Positions 34,970-42,391 of a stretch of 64,000 nucleotides of DNA are shown piece by piece; the first letter of the stretch is position 1, and each line of letters opens with the position of its first letter. Below the pieces are notes generated by a model. The model was not told the DNA's origin. It searched no databases and saw nothing but the letters and a program-made list of their open reading frames with translations. Made by a program: the position numbers and the translations under genes. The DNA comes from UBA6614 sp002433235 (GTDB taxonomy: Bacteria; Verrucomicrobiota; Verrucomicrobiia; Limisphaerales; UBA1100), in contig DJHS01000153.1 of NCBI GenBank assembly GCA_002433235.1, positions 62,001-126,000 on the forward strand. The letters are read 5' to 3'.

Positions 34970-36769
34970 CTAATCCTCCGGCAGGCTCAGTTCCTCCTTC
35001 TGGAACAGGCTTTGGTAGAGGCGCGGGATGATGAACTTGAGTACGGATGCCGCGGGCACGGCAAAAATGACTCCGGCCAATCCCGCGAACAGGCCGCCCA
35101 GGAGGACGACAATCATCGTCTCCAGCACGTTCAAGCCCAGCGCCTCCCCCACCAGCGCAGGATACAGGAAAAGCTGTTCCACAATCATATTCATCACCAC
35201 ATAAACCACACCGAGGGTAATGAGCATCGTTAGGTCGGCATGACCGGTCACAAGGCAGGTGCCAATCGTCAACACTGCGCTGACCAGCGGCCCCAGAAAC
35301 GGCAGCAAAACCGTGAGCCCGGCAATCATCCCAAGGGGCACGGCATAGGGAACGCCCAGCAGGAGAAAGAGAGACACGTAAATCACCGTCTCGATGATGA
35401 TGATCCAAAGGTAACCGCGCACCCACGTCTTCAACTTGTAAAACACTTCGTTGATGATCTCGGCGGCGCTGCTCAAGGTCTCCTCGCTTGTGGTCGGCAA
35501 CCACGAAGTCTGGAACAAGCTCTGTACTAGGTAATCTCCCTCGCCCTTGGCCTCACTGTGGCCATGATGGAACTGCGCCATCTTCTTCAGGAAAAATGAG
35601 AAAAAGAAAATCGCCAACAACGCGTTTAGGAAAAAATTGCCCAGGAAACCCGCGGCATTCGCCAGCGTGGTGAGCGTCTTGAGTCGGTCCGGCTCATTCT
35701 GCACAGCCGCCTCCGGACTTCCGGTTACCCATTCCCGCAGCTTGTCCATTGCCTCGGGATCGCGGAGCAGGGTCTCCAGTTCCCCTGCCGCCGGACCCAC
35801 CACCTTCCACTCCTTCGCCTTGGCGGCATAGTCAGCGGCCTTCCGCTGCAGTTCGTCGGTCTTTGGCAATTCGGGCGGCTGATAAGTGATCGTGAAGAAA
35901 ATCAACCCGATCACGGCCAGCACAATCGCGCCCATCACACCCATCACCGTGGCGTTGCAGGACTGCGCCAAGGCAGCCTGCTCACGCGCGCTTTCATCCA
36001 ATTCCTTCTTTGGTTCCTCCTTGGCACGACCCCGGAAAATCCCCTGCACACCGCCTATGACCCAGCCGATGGGCCGGAAGCAAAGCAGGACACCCCGGTA
36101 AACCTGGGCCGCCCAGCCGTTTTCCAAAAAGCTGTCAGCCAGCCTCCGTTGCAGCGGCAGAAAGAAATAGGCCAGCATTAGCCCGAATAAGACCGCCTTC
36201 AAAAAGGTGGCCGTGACAATGAAGAGCGCCAGCACCACCACGGCCGCCAGCAGCCCCGTGCCACTACGAACCAGGCGCATGCGGGCATTATGCTGTTCCA
36301 ACGCAGAAGACTGCAGGCGAGCAAAAGCCTCCTCACTGACATCCAATTCCGCGGCAATCCTACCCATGCAGTTGCGCTCGGCCTCATCGTAGTGGTTGTC
36401 GGCGTAGGCGGCGATGAACAGGCTCTCAAGCAACGTTTCGCGATCCTCGACTGGCATGTCCCGCAGCTCATCACAGGTGGCCTTGATATCCGGCAACGTG
36501 TCAGCCGCGGCGCGTTCCTGTAGTTGCTTCACCGCAGCCTCGCCATGCTCCTCCCGCAAGGCACGGATAACCACCTGCAACTCAGCCTCGGAAACATCAC
36601 CGTCGGCCTTCAGGACCAACACAAACAGGTTGATGAACGAGGACAACAACGCCTCGCGGTCATGCCCCTCGGCGTTGTGTTCCAGCACCTCCTCGGCGGC
36701 GGCCATGGCGCGGACAATGGGGTTAAGCAACTGGCCGCGGGCACGCTGGAACAGGGAGTCGTCTTTCAT
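34970..36769 (-). CDS. TerB-domain/AI-2E-family transporter fusion
   Basis: 599 residues from ATG at 36769. The N-terminal ~150 residues resemble a TerB-type helical domain: FINLFVLVLKADGDVSEAEL and IAAYADNHYDEAERNCMGRIA, two blocks with acidic D.D.E patterns. Transmembrane helices begin near residue 167. The C-terminal half (about 280-590) matches the AI-2E transporter/permease family, with PYAVPLGMIAGLTVLLPFLG and ALVGEALGLNVLETMIVVLLGG. The two modules usually occur separately, so the fusion may couple sensing of metal ions or stress to export. The stop lies three bases from the convergent beta-propeller gene's stop. Confidence 0.83.
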   Translation of the reverse strand: MKDDSLFQRARGQLLNPIVRAMAAAEEVLEHNAEGHDREALLSSFINLFVLVLKADGDVSEAELQVVIRALREEHGEAAVKQLQERAAADTLPDIKATCDELRDMPVEDRETLLESLFIAAYADNHYDEAERNCMGRIAAELDVSEEAFARLQSSALEQHNARMRLVRSGTGLLAAVVVLALFIVTATFLKAVLFGLMLAYFFLPLQRRLADSFLENGWAAQVYRGVLLCFRPIGWVIGGVQGIFRGRAKEEPKKELDESAREQAALAQSCNATVMGVMGAIVLAVIGLIFFTITYQPPELPKTDELQRKAADYAAKAKEWKVVGPAAGELETLLRDPEAMDKLREWVTGSPEAAVQNEPDRLKTLTTLANAAGFLGNFFLNALLAIFFFSFFLKKMAQFHHGHSEAKGEGDYLVQSLFQTSWLPTTSEETLSSAAEIINEVFYKLKTWVRGYLWIIIIETVIYVSLFLLLGVPYAVPLGMIAGLTVLLPFLGPLVSAVLTIGTCLVTGHADLTMLITLGVVYVVMNMIVEQLFLYPALVGEALGLNVLETMIVVLLGGLFAGLAGVIFAVPAASVLKFIIPRLYQSLFQKEELSLPED

Positions 36770-36887
36770 GGCTTGATAAATTGGCCGGAGAATTGTCGGC
36801 CATGGGAACACCCGGACGCGTCTGGGGCAAGGTAAATCAGTCCGGGGAAAGCCGCGCCTTGGCGCGAAGCGCGGGTTGTGATAGGGT

Positions 36888-37937
36888 GTGGGGGTGAACA
36901 AGGGTGGTGGTTTTTTATTCCTTGCGGGGGTGGGGTTGGTCCTGTGCGCGGCTTGTGGCCCGCCCAAGGCCGATTCGCCCAAGGTCAGCAAACGCGTCCA
37001 ACTAGACAAAGGCATCAAGGCTCTTGAAGCCGGCAAGGCTGAGACTGCTCTCCAGTGGTTTAAGAAGGCGGCGCTTGAGTTGAAGCATACCGCGGGCAAG
37101 ACCGAAACTGGCCGTTCCATCGGCGTCGACTACGGCATCCCGTACGAATTCCTGAAATTGGCCAACCCGGGCTTGGACTTGGAGCGCCTCCGCGGTGGCC
37201 AAGGGGTGACCATTCCGGGCCATCCCGCCGCGCAGTTCAATCTCGGCGCACTCTACGAGGAAGGCAATGGCACCAAGCAAAACATGGACGAAGCCGCCAA
37301 GTGGTACCGCAAGGCTGCCGAAGCGGGCTTCACCCAGGCAGAATTCATGATGGGCTGGATGCACCGCGAAGGAATAGGCGTGAATAAGGATCCCATCCAG
37401 GCAGTGGACTGGTACACCCGGGCCGCAGCCAAGGGTCTGGAATCGGCGCTCTATAACTTGGGCACATTGCATGCGGAGGGAGACGACAAAGTGGAGCGCG
37501 ACCTTGTGGCGGCATGGAAGTGGTTCACTCTGGCCAAGCGGAGGCATGCCGAAACCGCCCGGACGGGGATGGAACAACAGGCCAACCGGGAAATGCGTGA
37601 TGGCAAACAGGACATGGAAACTTGGAAACAAGCCGCACGCAACGTACTCCAGCGCGCCAACGCCGGCACCAACGGCGACGCCTTGGCCCTGAAAACCCAA
37701 CTGCAAAAACTGCCCAGTGGGGAGAATGATGCGCGGGTGGAATATATCCGGATCCGTTCGGACACCCTTTTGGAGAAGCATTTTCTCGAGGACGATTCCT
37801 ACAAGAACCTGCCCATGCTCAAGGCTTCACTGGAAAATCAAACCGGCACGCCCAATGGTGGCCCATCCGTGATCGCGGAGGCGGAGCGGCAAGCGGCCCT
37901 GTTTGAATTCAAGAAGGATCCTTGGGCCAACAGGTAA
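36888..37937 (+). CDS. Sel1-repeat lipoprotein with an embedded LysM-like segment
   Basis: 349 residues from a GTG at 36888 (another in-frame GTG at 36894). The signal peptide ends in the lipobox VLCAAC. Sel1/TPR-like repeats: KGIKALEAGKAETALQWFKK, then HPAAQFNLGALYEEG, AAKWYRKAAEAGFTQAEFMM, AVDWYTRAAAKGLESALYNL and AAWKWFTLAKRR. The first Sel1 repeat is split between its helices by residues 66-111, which read like a complete LysM module. Sel1 proteins mediate protein contacts; a LysM module would add peptidoglycan binding in the periplasm. mscS follows after 16 bases. Confidence 0.85.
   Translation: MGVNKGGGFLFLAGVGLVLCAACGPPKADSPKVSKRVQLDKGIKALEAGKAETALQWFKKAALELKHTAGKTETGRSIGVDYGIPYEFLKLANPGLDLERLRGGQGVTIPGHPAAQFNLGALYEEGNGTKQNMDEAAKWYRKAAEAGFTQAEFMMGWMHREGIGVNKDPIQAVDWYTRAAAKGLESALYNLGTLHAEGDDKVERDLVAAWKWFTLAKRRHAETARTGMEQQANREMRDGKQDMETWKQAARNVLQRANAGTNGDALALKTQLQKLPSGENDARVEYIRIRSDTLLEKHFLEDDSYKNLPMLKASLENQTGTPNGGPSVIAEAERQAALFEFKKDPWANR
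37083..37220 (+). other. LysM-like module inserted in a Sel1 repeat
   Basis: Residues 66-111 of the Sel1 lipoprotein. Key LysM features are TETGRSIGVDYGIPYEFLKL (helix 1 and 2), the ANPGLD turn (LysM consensus: LNPxL) and the strand LRGGQGVTIPG (consensus LxxGQxLxIPG). Deleting it joins ALQWFKKAALEL to HPAAQFNLGALYEEG, which is exactly one normal Sel1 repeat. Confidence 0.65.
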
Positions 37938-37953
37938 CACAACCTGAGCCCCC

Positions 37954-39027
37954 ATGCAAAATTGGTTTCACGAGATCTATGACCGGTTGACGGTGCTGGA
38001 GGAATGGGGCTGGTTCACTCTGGCCTTCAACGCGGTGGTCTTTGTCACCGCGCCCTGGCTCGCGGCGCGGTACGGGGAGATCAAGACGCAAGCCAGCAAG
38101 AACTCGCGGCTCCGCATGCTGCATGGCTTTAATTTCATCGTCTTTTCCGCGTTTCTTCTGGCCGTCATTTTCAAGGCACCCATCCCGCGGGCGGTGGAGT
38201 TCAGCCAAAGCCTTCTGCTGGTGCTGGCTACGTACCTACTCATTCACCTGACCGAGGCCCTGCTGCTGCACAAGTATGGAAGAGAGGTTTCCGTGGAGGA
38301 TTTCACCCGGCGCGTGGAAACCCAGACCTCCAAGACGCTTGAGTTGGTGGCTGTCACGACCCTCCTGATCATCGCCTGTGTGGTGTTGATCAACATCTGG
38401 GGTTTCAAATCCTGGCTCGAGGCAACCAGCGTTCTGGGATTCATTGCGTTACTGTTTTTCCTTACGCGCGAGCACTGGGTGGGGGATTTCCTGAGCGGCA
38501 TCATGATCATCAGCGCGGGCCGCATAGAACGCGGCGATGTCGTGCGTATTCCCGGCGAGAATATCCTGGGCATTGTGCTGCGAACACGGGGACTACACAC
38601 GATCATCCGCGACTTGGCAACGGGACACGACATCCAGCTACCCAACACCGCCATCCTGAACCAACGTGTGGATGTCTTGCGGACAGACCTAGAACGAGGC
38701 GTGCGCGACTACGTGGAATTCAAGATCGGCTATCAAGCTACCGCCGACGAGGCTAGGGATTTTTTAACAGCCACTTGGAAGGCCGCGTGCGAACGCTCCA
38801 CGGCCATTAATGACGGGAAACCATGCAAGGTCACCCTCAAGGAATGTGGCGATCACGGCACAACGTGGCGGCTGGCCTACACCCCCGGTAATATTCACAA
38901 CATCCTGCATTGTCAGGATACGATCCGTGAGGCCGCCCTCAGGCTGCAAACGAAACGCGAAACCATCTCCCTGAGCACACCCGTCACGCATCAGGAAATC
39001 AGGGAGTCTGCCACTAACGCTCCGTAA
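37954..39027 (+). CDS. MscS-family mechanosensitive channel
   Basis: 357 residues. There are about five hydrophobic segments in the first ~190 residues. The pore-lining region leads into LTREHWVGDFLSGIMIISAGRIERGDVV, the conserved beta-domain entry of MscS, then NILGIVLRTRGLHTIIRD and HDIQLPNTAILNQRV. It releases solutes on hypo-osmotic shock. It is smaller than most multi-helix MscS homologues and has no regulatory extension. It follows the Sel1 gene closely; the stop overlaps the convergent radical SAM gene by 14 bases. Confidence 0.9.
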   Translation: MQNWFHEIYDRLTVLEEWGWFTLAFNAVVFVTAPWLAARYGEIKTQASKNSRLRMLHGFNFIVFSAFLLAVIFKAPIPRAVEFSQSLLLVLATYLLIHLTEALLLHKYGREVSVEDFTRRVETQTSKTLELVAVTTLLIIACVVLINIWGFKSWLEATSVLGFIALLFFLTREHWVGDFLSGIMIISAGRIERGDVVRIPGENILGIVLRTRGLHTIIRDLATGHDIQLPNTAILNQRVDVLRTDLERGVRDYVEFKIGYQATADEARDFLTATWKAACERSTAINDGKPCKVTLKECGDHGTTWRLAYTPGNIHNILHCQDTIREAALRLQTKRETISLSTPVTHQEIRESATNAP

Positions 39028-40336
39028 CGTCGGCGGCTTGCCGCATCATTTTTTCCAGTTCCGCCTCGTAGAAGAAATTGTCTTCGCCGAAGGCAGGCAC
39101 CAGATCATCCAGCCAACAGGCATGCGGATCGAACTTGGCAAAAAAGACGCGGTTAACCCAGTCAGGGTTGCGGCCTTGGAGAAACTTCATTACGAAGACC
39201 CGCTCTCCGGCAACCTCGGCAACGCCATCAACTAGCGCCTTGCCAGGCGTGGCGCTCATGCTGGGGCCGCGCACTGTTCGGGCCAAGCCGCTGACTTGGC
39301 GATAGGCACGCGTGAAAATGTTGTAGGCCCTCGCCAAGGGCACTTCGAAATAATTCCGTGCGCCGGTGTCGCGCTCAACAAACATGTAGTAGGGCACCGC
39401 GCCCAGTTGCACCTGTTTGCGCCATAGGTCCGCCCAGATGTCCTGATGATCATTGACGTGCCGGATGAGCGGCGCTTGGCAACGCACGGTGGCGCCGGCG
39501 CCCAAGACACGGCTGATGGCCTGGCGGGCGGGCGCTGGCTCCAGTTCCCGTGGATGGCTGCTGTGGGCCATGAGGGCAAAGTTCTTGTCTGCGGCTCGGA
39601 CCTGCTCGACAAGGCGCAGGAAATCATCAGCGTCCTCTCCCTCGGTAAAGCGGTAGGGCCAGTAGGCCAGCGCCTTGGTCCCCACGCGGATGCTGTCCAA
39701 GTGGGGGATGTCCAGTAGAGGTTCGATGTATTGGCGGAGAAATTTTGTCTTCATCACCATGGGATCGCCACCGGTGATGAGCACGCTGCTGATCTGGGGG
39801 TTGTCGCGGACATACTGCACCAACTGGCCGGCCTCCCGACTGGCAAACTTCAGATCCACGTCACCGATGAATTGCGCCCAGCGGAAACAATAGGTGCAGT
39901 AAGCGTGGCAGGTTTGACCCTGCGAAGGGAAGAAGAGAACCGTCTCGTTGTACTTGTGCTGCATGCCCTCCAAGGTGCCGCCGCCAAAGCGAGGCTTGTT
40001 CAAATCCATCTGACCCGCGGGATGAGGATTGAGCTTGGCGCGAATCTCGCCGGCGGCCAGACGAATCTCTGCAACCGGGGCATCACCCGTGATTAGCTCG
40101 CGCATGCGGCCAACATCCTCCTTCTCCAGCATGCCACGCTGAGGAAAGGTCAGCTGAAAAATGGGATCCAGCGGGAGATTATCACGATCAATCAAATGCT
40201 CGATGACATAGTCGTTGACCTTGAAGGGCAAAACGGCACTGACCGCCTGCATGTCGATGACCTGCTCTTTGGAAAGATCCAGCATCCGGGCCACCCGGGG
40301 CAGGTCGTTGCTTGTGTTCACTCTGTATTCCGCCAT
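39014..40336 (-). CDS. KamA-family radical SAM protein (lysine 2,3-aminomutase-like)
   Basis: 440 residues. The iron-sulphur ligands lie in CHAYCTYCFRW (CxxxCxxC), followed by VLITGGDPMVMKTKFL, the SAM-binding GGDP loop. A late SATPGKALVDG supplies a Lys at the position of the PLP-binding Lys in lysine 2,3-aminomutase. The family moves amino groups between carbons using SAM, 4Fe-4S and PLP. EpmB-type members (about 340 residues) act on elongation factor P; this one is longer, and the amino acid it acts on is not known. No EF-P or PoxA gene is adjacent. Confidence 0.88.
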   Translation of the reverse strand: MAEYRVNTSNDLPRVARMLDLSKEQVIDMQAVSAVLPFKVNDYVIEHLIDRDNLPLDPIFQLTFPQRGMLEKEDVGRMRELITGDAPVAEIRLAAGEIRAKLNPHPAGQMDLNKPRFGGGTLEGMQHKYNETVLFFPSQGQTCHAYCTYCFRWAQFIGDVDLKFASREAGQLVQYVRDNPQISSVLITGGDPMVMKTKFLRQYIEPLLDIPHLDSIRVGTKALAYWPYRFTEGEDADDFLRLVEQVRAADKNFALMAHSSHPRELEPAPARQAISRVLGAGATVRCQAPLIRHVNDHQDIWADLWRKQVQLGAVPYYMFVERDTGARNYFEVPLARAYNIFTRAYRQVSGLARTVRGPSMSATPGKALVDGVAEVAGERVFVMKFLQGRNPDWVNRVFFAKFDPHACWLDDLVPAFGEDNFFYEAELEKMMRQAADVTER

Positions 40337-40539
40337 TTGTCCCTTGGTTGGGTGAAAAAGTTCCTTCTATGAGCACCATCCCACGCGGGTTGCGTTGCAC
40401 GCGGGGATGCGGTGGAGCGAATTATGACCAAAAACCGCCGCGCCGCCAAGGGTGTTCCCTCGCATTTCACCCATCGAAAATCAGGCATTGCGTATTCGCC
40501 ACAGGCCGCGATACGCTCACGCCGCCCCAAAATTCGACC

Positions 40540-41316
40540 ATGAAAAATACGTGCGCCATCTTGTTTCTCGTCTACACCACGGCCTGTGGCTCGGCGTGGA
40601 AGCCGCTTTTTAACGGCAATGATTTGACCGGCTGGAAGGAGACCGACTATGCCGGCCGCGGCAGTGTGGAGGTGAAGAATGGCGAGCTGCACATCAACAG
40701 CGGCGAAATTCTCACGGGCATCACGTGGAAGGACAAGGCAAGCCTGCCCAAGACCAACTATGAGATTGAGTATGAGGCCAAGAAGATTGATGGCTCGGAC
40801 TTTTTTGCACTGCTGACCTTCCCCGTGGACGAAAAACACGCATCGTTGGTGACGGGCGGCTGGGGCGGCGCGGTGACAGGCATCAGCAGCATCAATGGCA
40901 TGGACGCCTCGGAAAATGACACCACGCTGTACATCAAGTATGAGAAGGGGATCTGGTACAAGTTCCGCGTCAAGGTTACGCCCAAGCTTGTCACGGTGAC
41001 ACTGGATCCCCACGAACGGCTAATCCTGCGCAAGGATACGCCGGATGGGGTGATCGCGGAATTTGCCAAGGCGGCTGGGATTGACGCAGCGAAAGCAGAA
41101 ACCGCTCTGCGGAAATTGAATCCGGAATTTGACGAGCTAATGAAGCCGGGCAAAACGATTATCGTGCCGGGCGAGAAAAAGGTGATCGAAGCCGACATTC
41201 ACGAGAAGGAGGTTTCCATGCGTCCGGGTGAAATCGAGTTTTCCGCCCCGCTAGGATTCGCCACGTTCCAGACCAGCGGAGCAATCCGGAATGTGCGGCT
41301 GCGCAGGTTGAAATAG
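40540..41316 (+). CDS. Exported DUF1080 (3-keto-disaccharide hydrolase-like) protein split by a LysM-like segment
   Basis: 258 residues with a signal peptide (hydrophobic residues 5-14; a possible Cys at 16). DUF1080 jelly-roll features: WKPLFNGNDLTGWKETD, SVEVKNGELHI, YEIEYEAKKIDGSDFFALLTF and GIWYKFRVKVTP. The closing strands SMRPGEIEFSAPLGFATFQT and SGAIRNVRLRRL are also present. In relatives LD is followed at once by the strand KVIxADI. Here about 55 residues (157-211) intervene and look like LysM. DUF1080 domains occur in secreted glycoside-active proteins. Confidence 0.82.
   Translation: MKNTCAILFLVYTTACGSAWKPLFNGNDLTGWKETDYAGRGSVEVKNGELHINSGEILTGITWKDKASLPKTNYEIEYEAKKIDGSDFFALLTFPVDEKHASLVTGGWGGAVTGISSINGMDASENDTTLYIKYEKGIWYKFRVKVTPKLVTVTLDPHERLILRKDTPDGVIAEFAKAAGIDAAKAETALRKLNPEFDELMKPGKTIIVPGEKKVIEADIHEKEVSMRPGEIEFSAPLGFATFQTSGAIRNVRLRRLK
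41008..41174 (+). other. LysM-like module inserted in a DUF1080 domain
   Basis: Residues about 157-211 of the DUF1080 protein, between LD (the end of one strand) and KKVIEADI (the next strand). LysM-like features: GVIAEFAKAAGID (helix 1), the RKLNPEFDEL turn and KPGKTIIVPG (compare LxPGQxLxIPG). Removing it restores a normal jelly-roll hairpin. It is similar in pattern, but not in DNA, to the insert at 37083-37220. Confidence 0.6.
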
Positions 41317-41369
41317 GCTTGTTTTTCAGCGCATTCAGGCACACGGGGAATACCGTTTTCTCTGTTTTT

Positions 41370-41398
41370 TTGACAAAAAGTTGGTGATCAAGCATACT
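41370..41398 (+). promoter_or_regulatory. Sigma70-type promoter placed for a leaderless transcript
   Basis: TTGACA at 41370-41375 is a perfect -35 box. After 17 bases comes CATACT at 41393-41398 (four of six positions match TATAAT). The start point would fall at about 41404-41406, on or next to the ATG (41405) of the pseudopilin. An mRNA with no 5' leader would result. Confidence 0.6.
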
Positions 41399-41404
41399 CC
41401 GTCC

Positions 41405-42322
41405 ATGTACACCCTCAGAGTTGCTCGGAGGCGCCGCGCGTTTACGTTGATTGAGTTGTTAGTGACGATCGCCATCATTGGAATTTTGGCGGCCATCCTA
41501 TTGCCGACCTTGGGCAAGGCACGAATCCACGCGAGAGGTTCCAAGTGCTCCAACAATCTGCGTAATGTTGCCGCCGGCTGGCAAATGTACGCCGACGAGA
41601 ATGAAGACGTAATGCTTCCCGGCCGTTTTGCCAAGGAACCGGGTGGCAAGGCCAACCCCAAGAATCATTACAAGCTTCGGAACGGGATGAAATATCGTCC
41701 GCGCTGGATCGCCTACATGGGCATCTATGTAGGGGCCGATGCATTTTCCAGTCCGCGGACAGACAGCGACCGTCAGGATTACGACAACCAAGTTTTCCTG
41801 AATCCGCTGCGGGACTACTGGACGGATGAGCGCAACGGTGCCTTCGGCTACAATCTCCAGTTCCTCGGCAACGCGCGCAAAACCAATGGGAAGTTCCATA
41901 ACTACCCGGTGCGCACCGGCAAACTGAGCCATTTCTCCGACACGGTCATGGGCGCGACCAGCTTGGGCACCTCCGCTGGATTTGCGGAGAAAGACCGCAA
42001 GGAATACAACAACAACGGCAAAGGCTATGACGAGTGGGGCAACCACGGATGGTCGCTTGACCCACCACGGCTGACGGCCGAGTCTGACCGCGGCACCGGT
42101 GACGCGGGAAGCCCGCGCACGGCTGTGGATGCCTGCTACTTTGACAAGGCGATCGTGGCGTTTCTGGATGGCCACGTGGCCAGCAAGACCCCCGAGGAAT
42201 TGGGCTACGTGACGTTGCCGGATGGAAAATTCGTGGACTTGGAAAACTCGGCCGTGAAACCATCCAACCGCTATTTCAGCGGACGGGGCAAGGACTTCGA
42301 TCCTCCCGCGTTGCCGAAATAA
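41405..42322 (+). CDS. Pseudopilin with prepilin-type N-terminal methylation motif
   Basis: 305 residues. The short basic leader RVARRRR precedes the prepilin signal AFTLIELLVTIAIIGILAAIL, which is processed by a prepilin peptidase, and the hydrophobic helix. The mature domain is long and soluble, with the VAFLDGHVASKTPEELG C-terminal motif of the H-X9-DG pseudopilin family abundant in Verrucomicrobiota and Planctomycetes (DUF1559-like). Members are thought to form type II secretion-like fibres or surface pili. The promoter lies at 41370-41398 with no leader. An LRR protein follows on the same strand. Confidence 0.9.
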   Translation: MYTLRVARRRRAFTLIELLVTIAIIGILAAILLPTLGKARIHARGSKCSNNLRNVAAGWQMYADENEDVMLPGRFAKEPGGKANPKNHYKLRNGMKYRPRWIAYMGIYVGADAFSSPRTDSDRQDYDNQVFLNPLRDYWTDERNGAFGYNLQFLGNARKTNGKFHNYPVRTGKLSHFSDTVMGATSLGTSAGFAEKDRKEYNNNGKGYDEWGNHGWSLDPPRLTAESDRGTGDAGSPRTAVDACYFDKAIVAFLDGHVASKTPEELGYVTLPDGKFVDLENSAVKPSNRYFSGRGKDFDPPALPK

Positions 42323-42391
42323 CAGTGCCTGACGACGCCACCTCGTGAATCCAACTTGACCCAGCGAAAGGACTGGGACAGGTTGCAGGGC

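Noticed and set aside
37083..41174. The two LysM-like inserts as copies of one DNA element
   Set aside because: Their nucleotide sequences are not alike and no flanking repeat or inverted end is seen; the similarity is at protein pattern level only.
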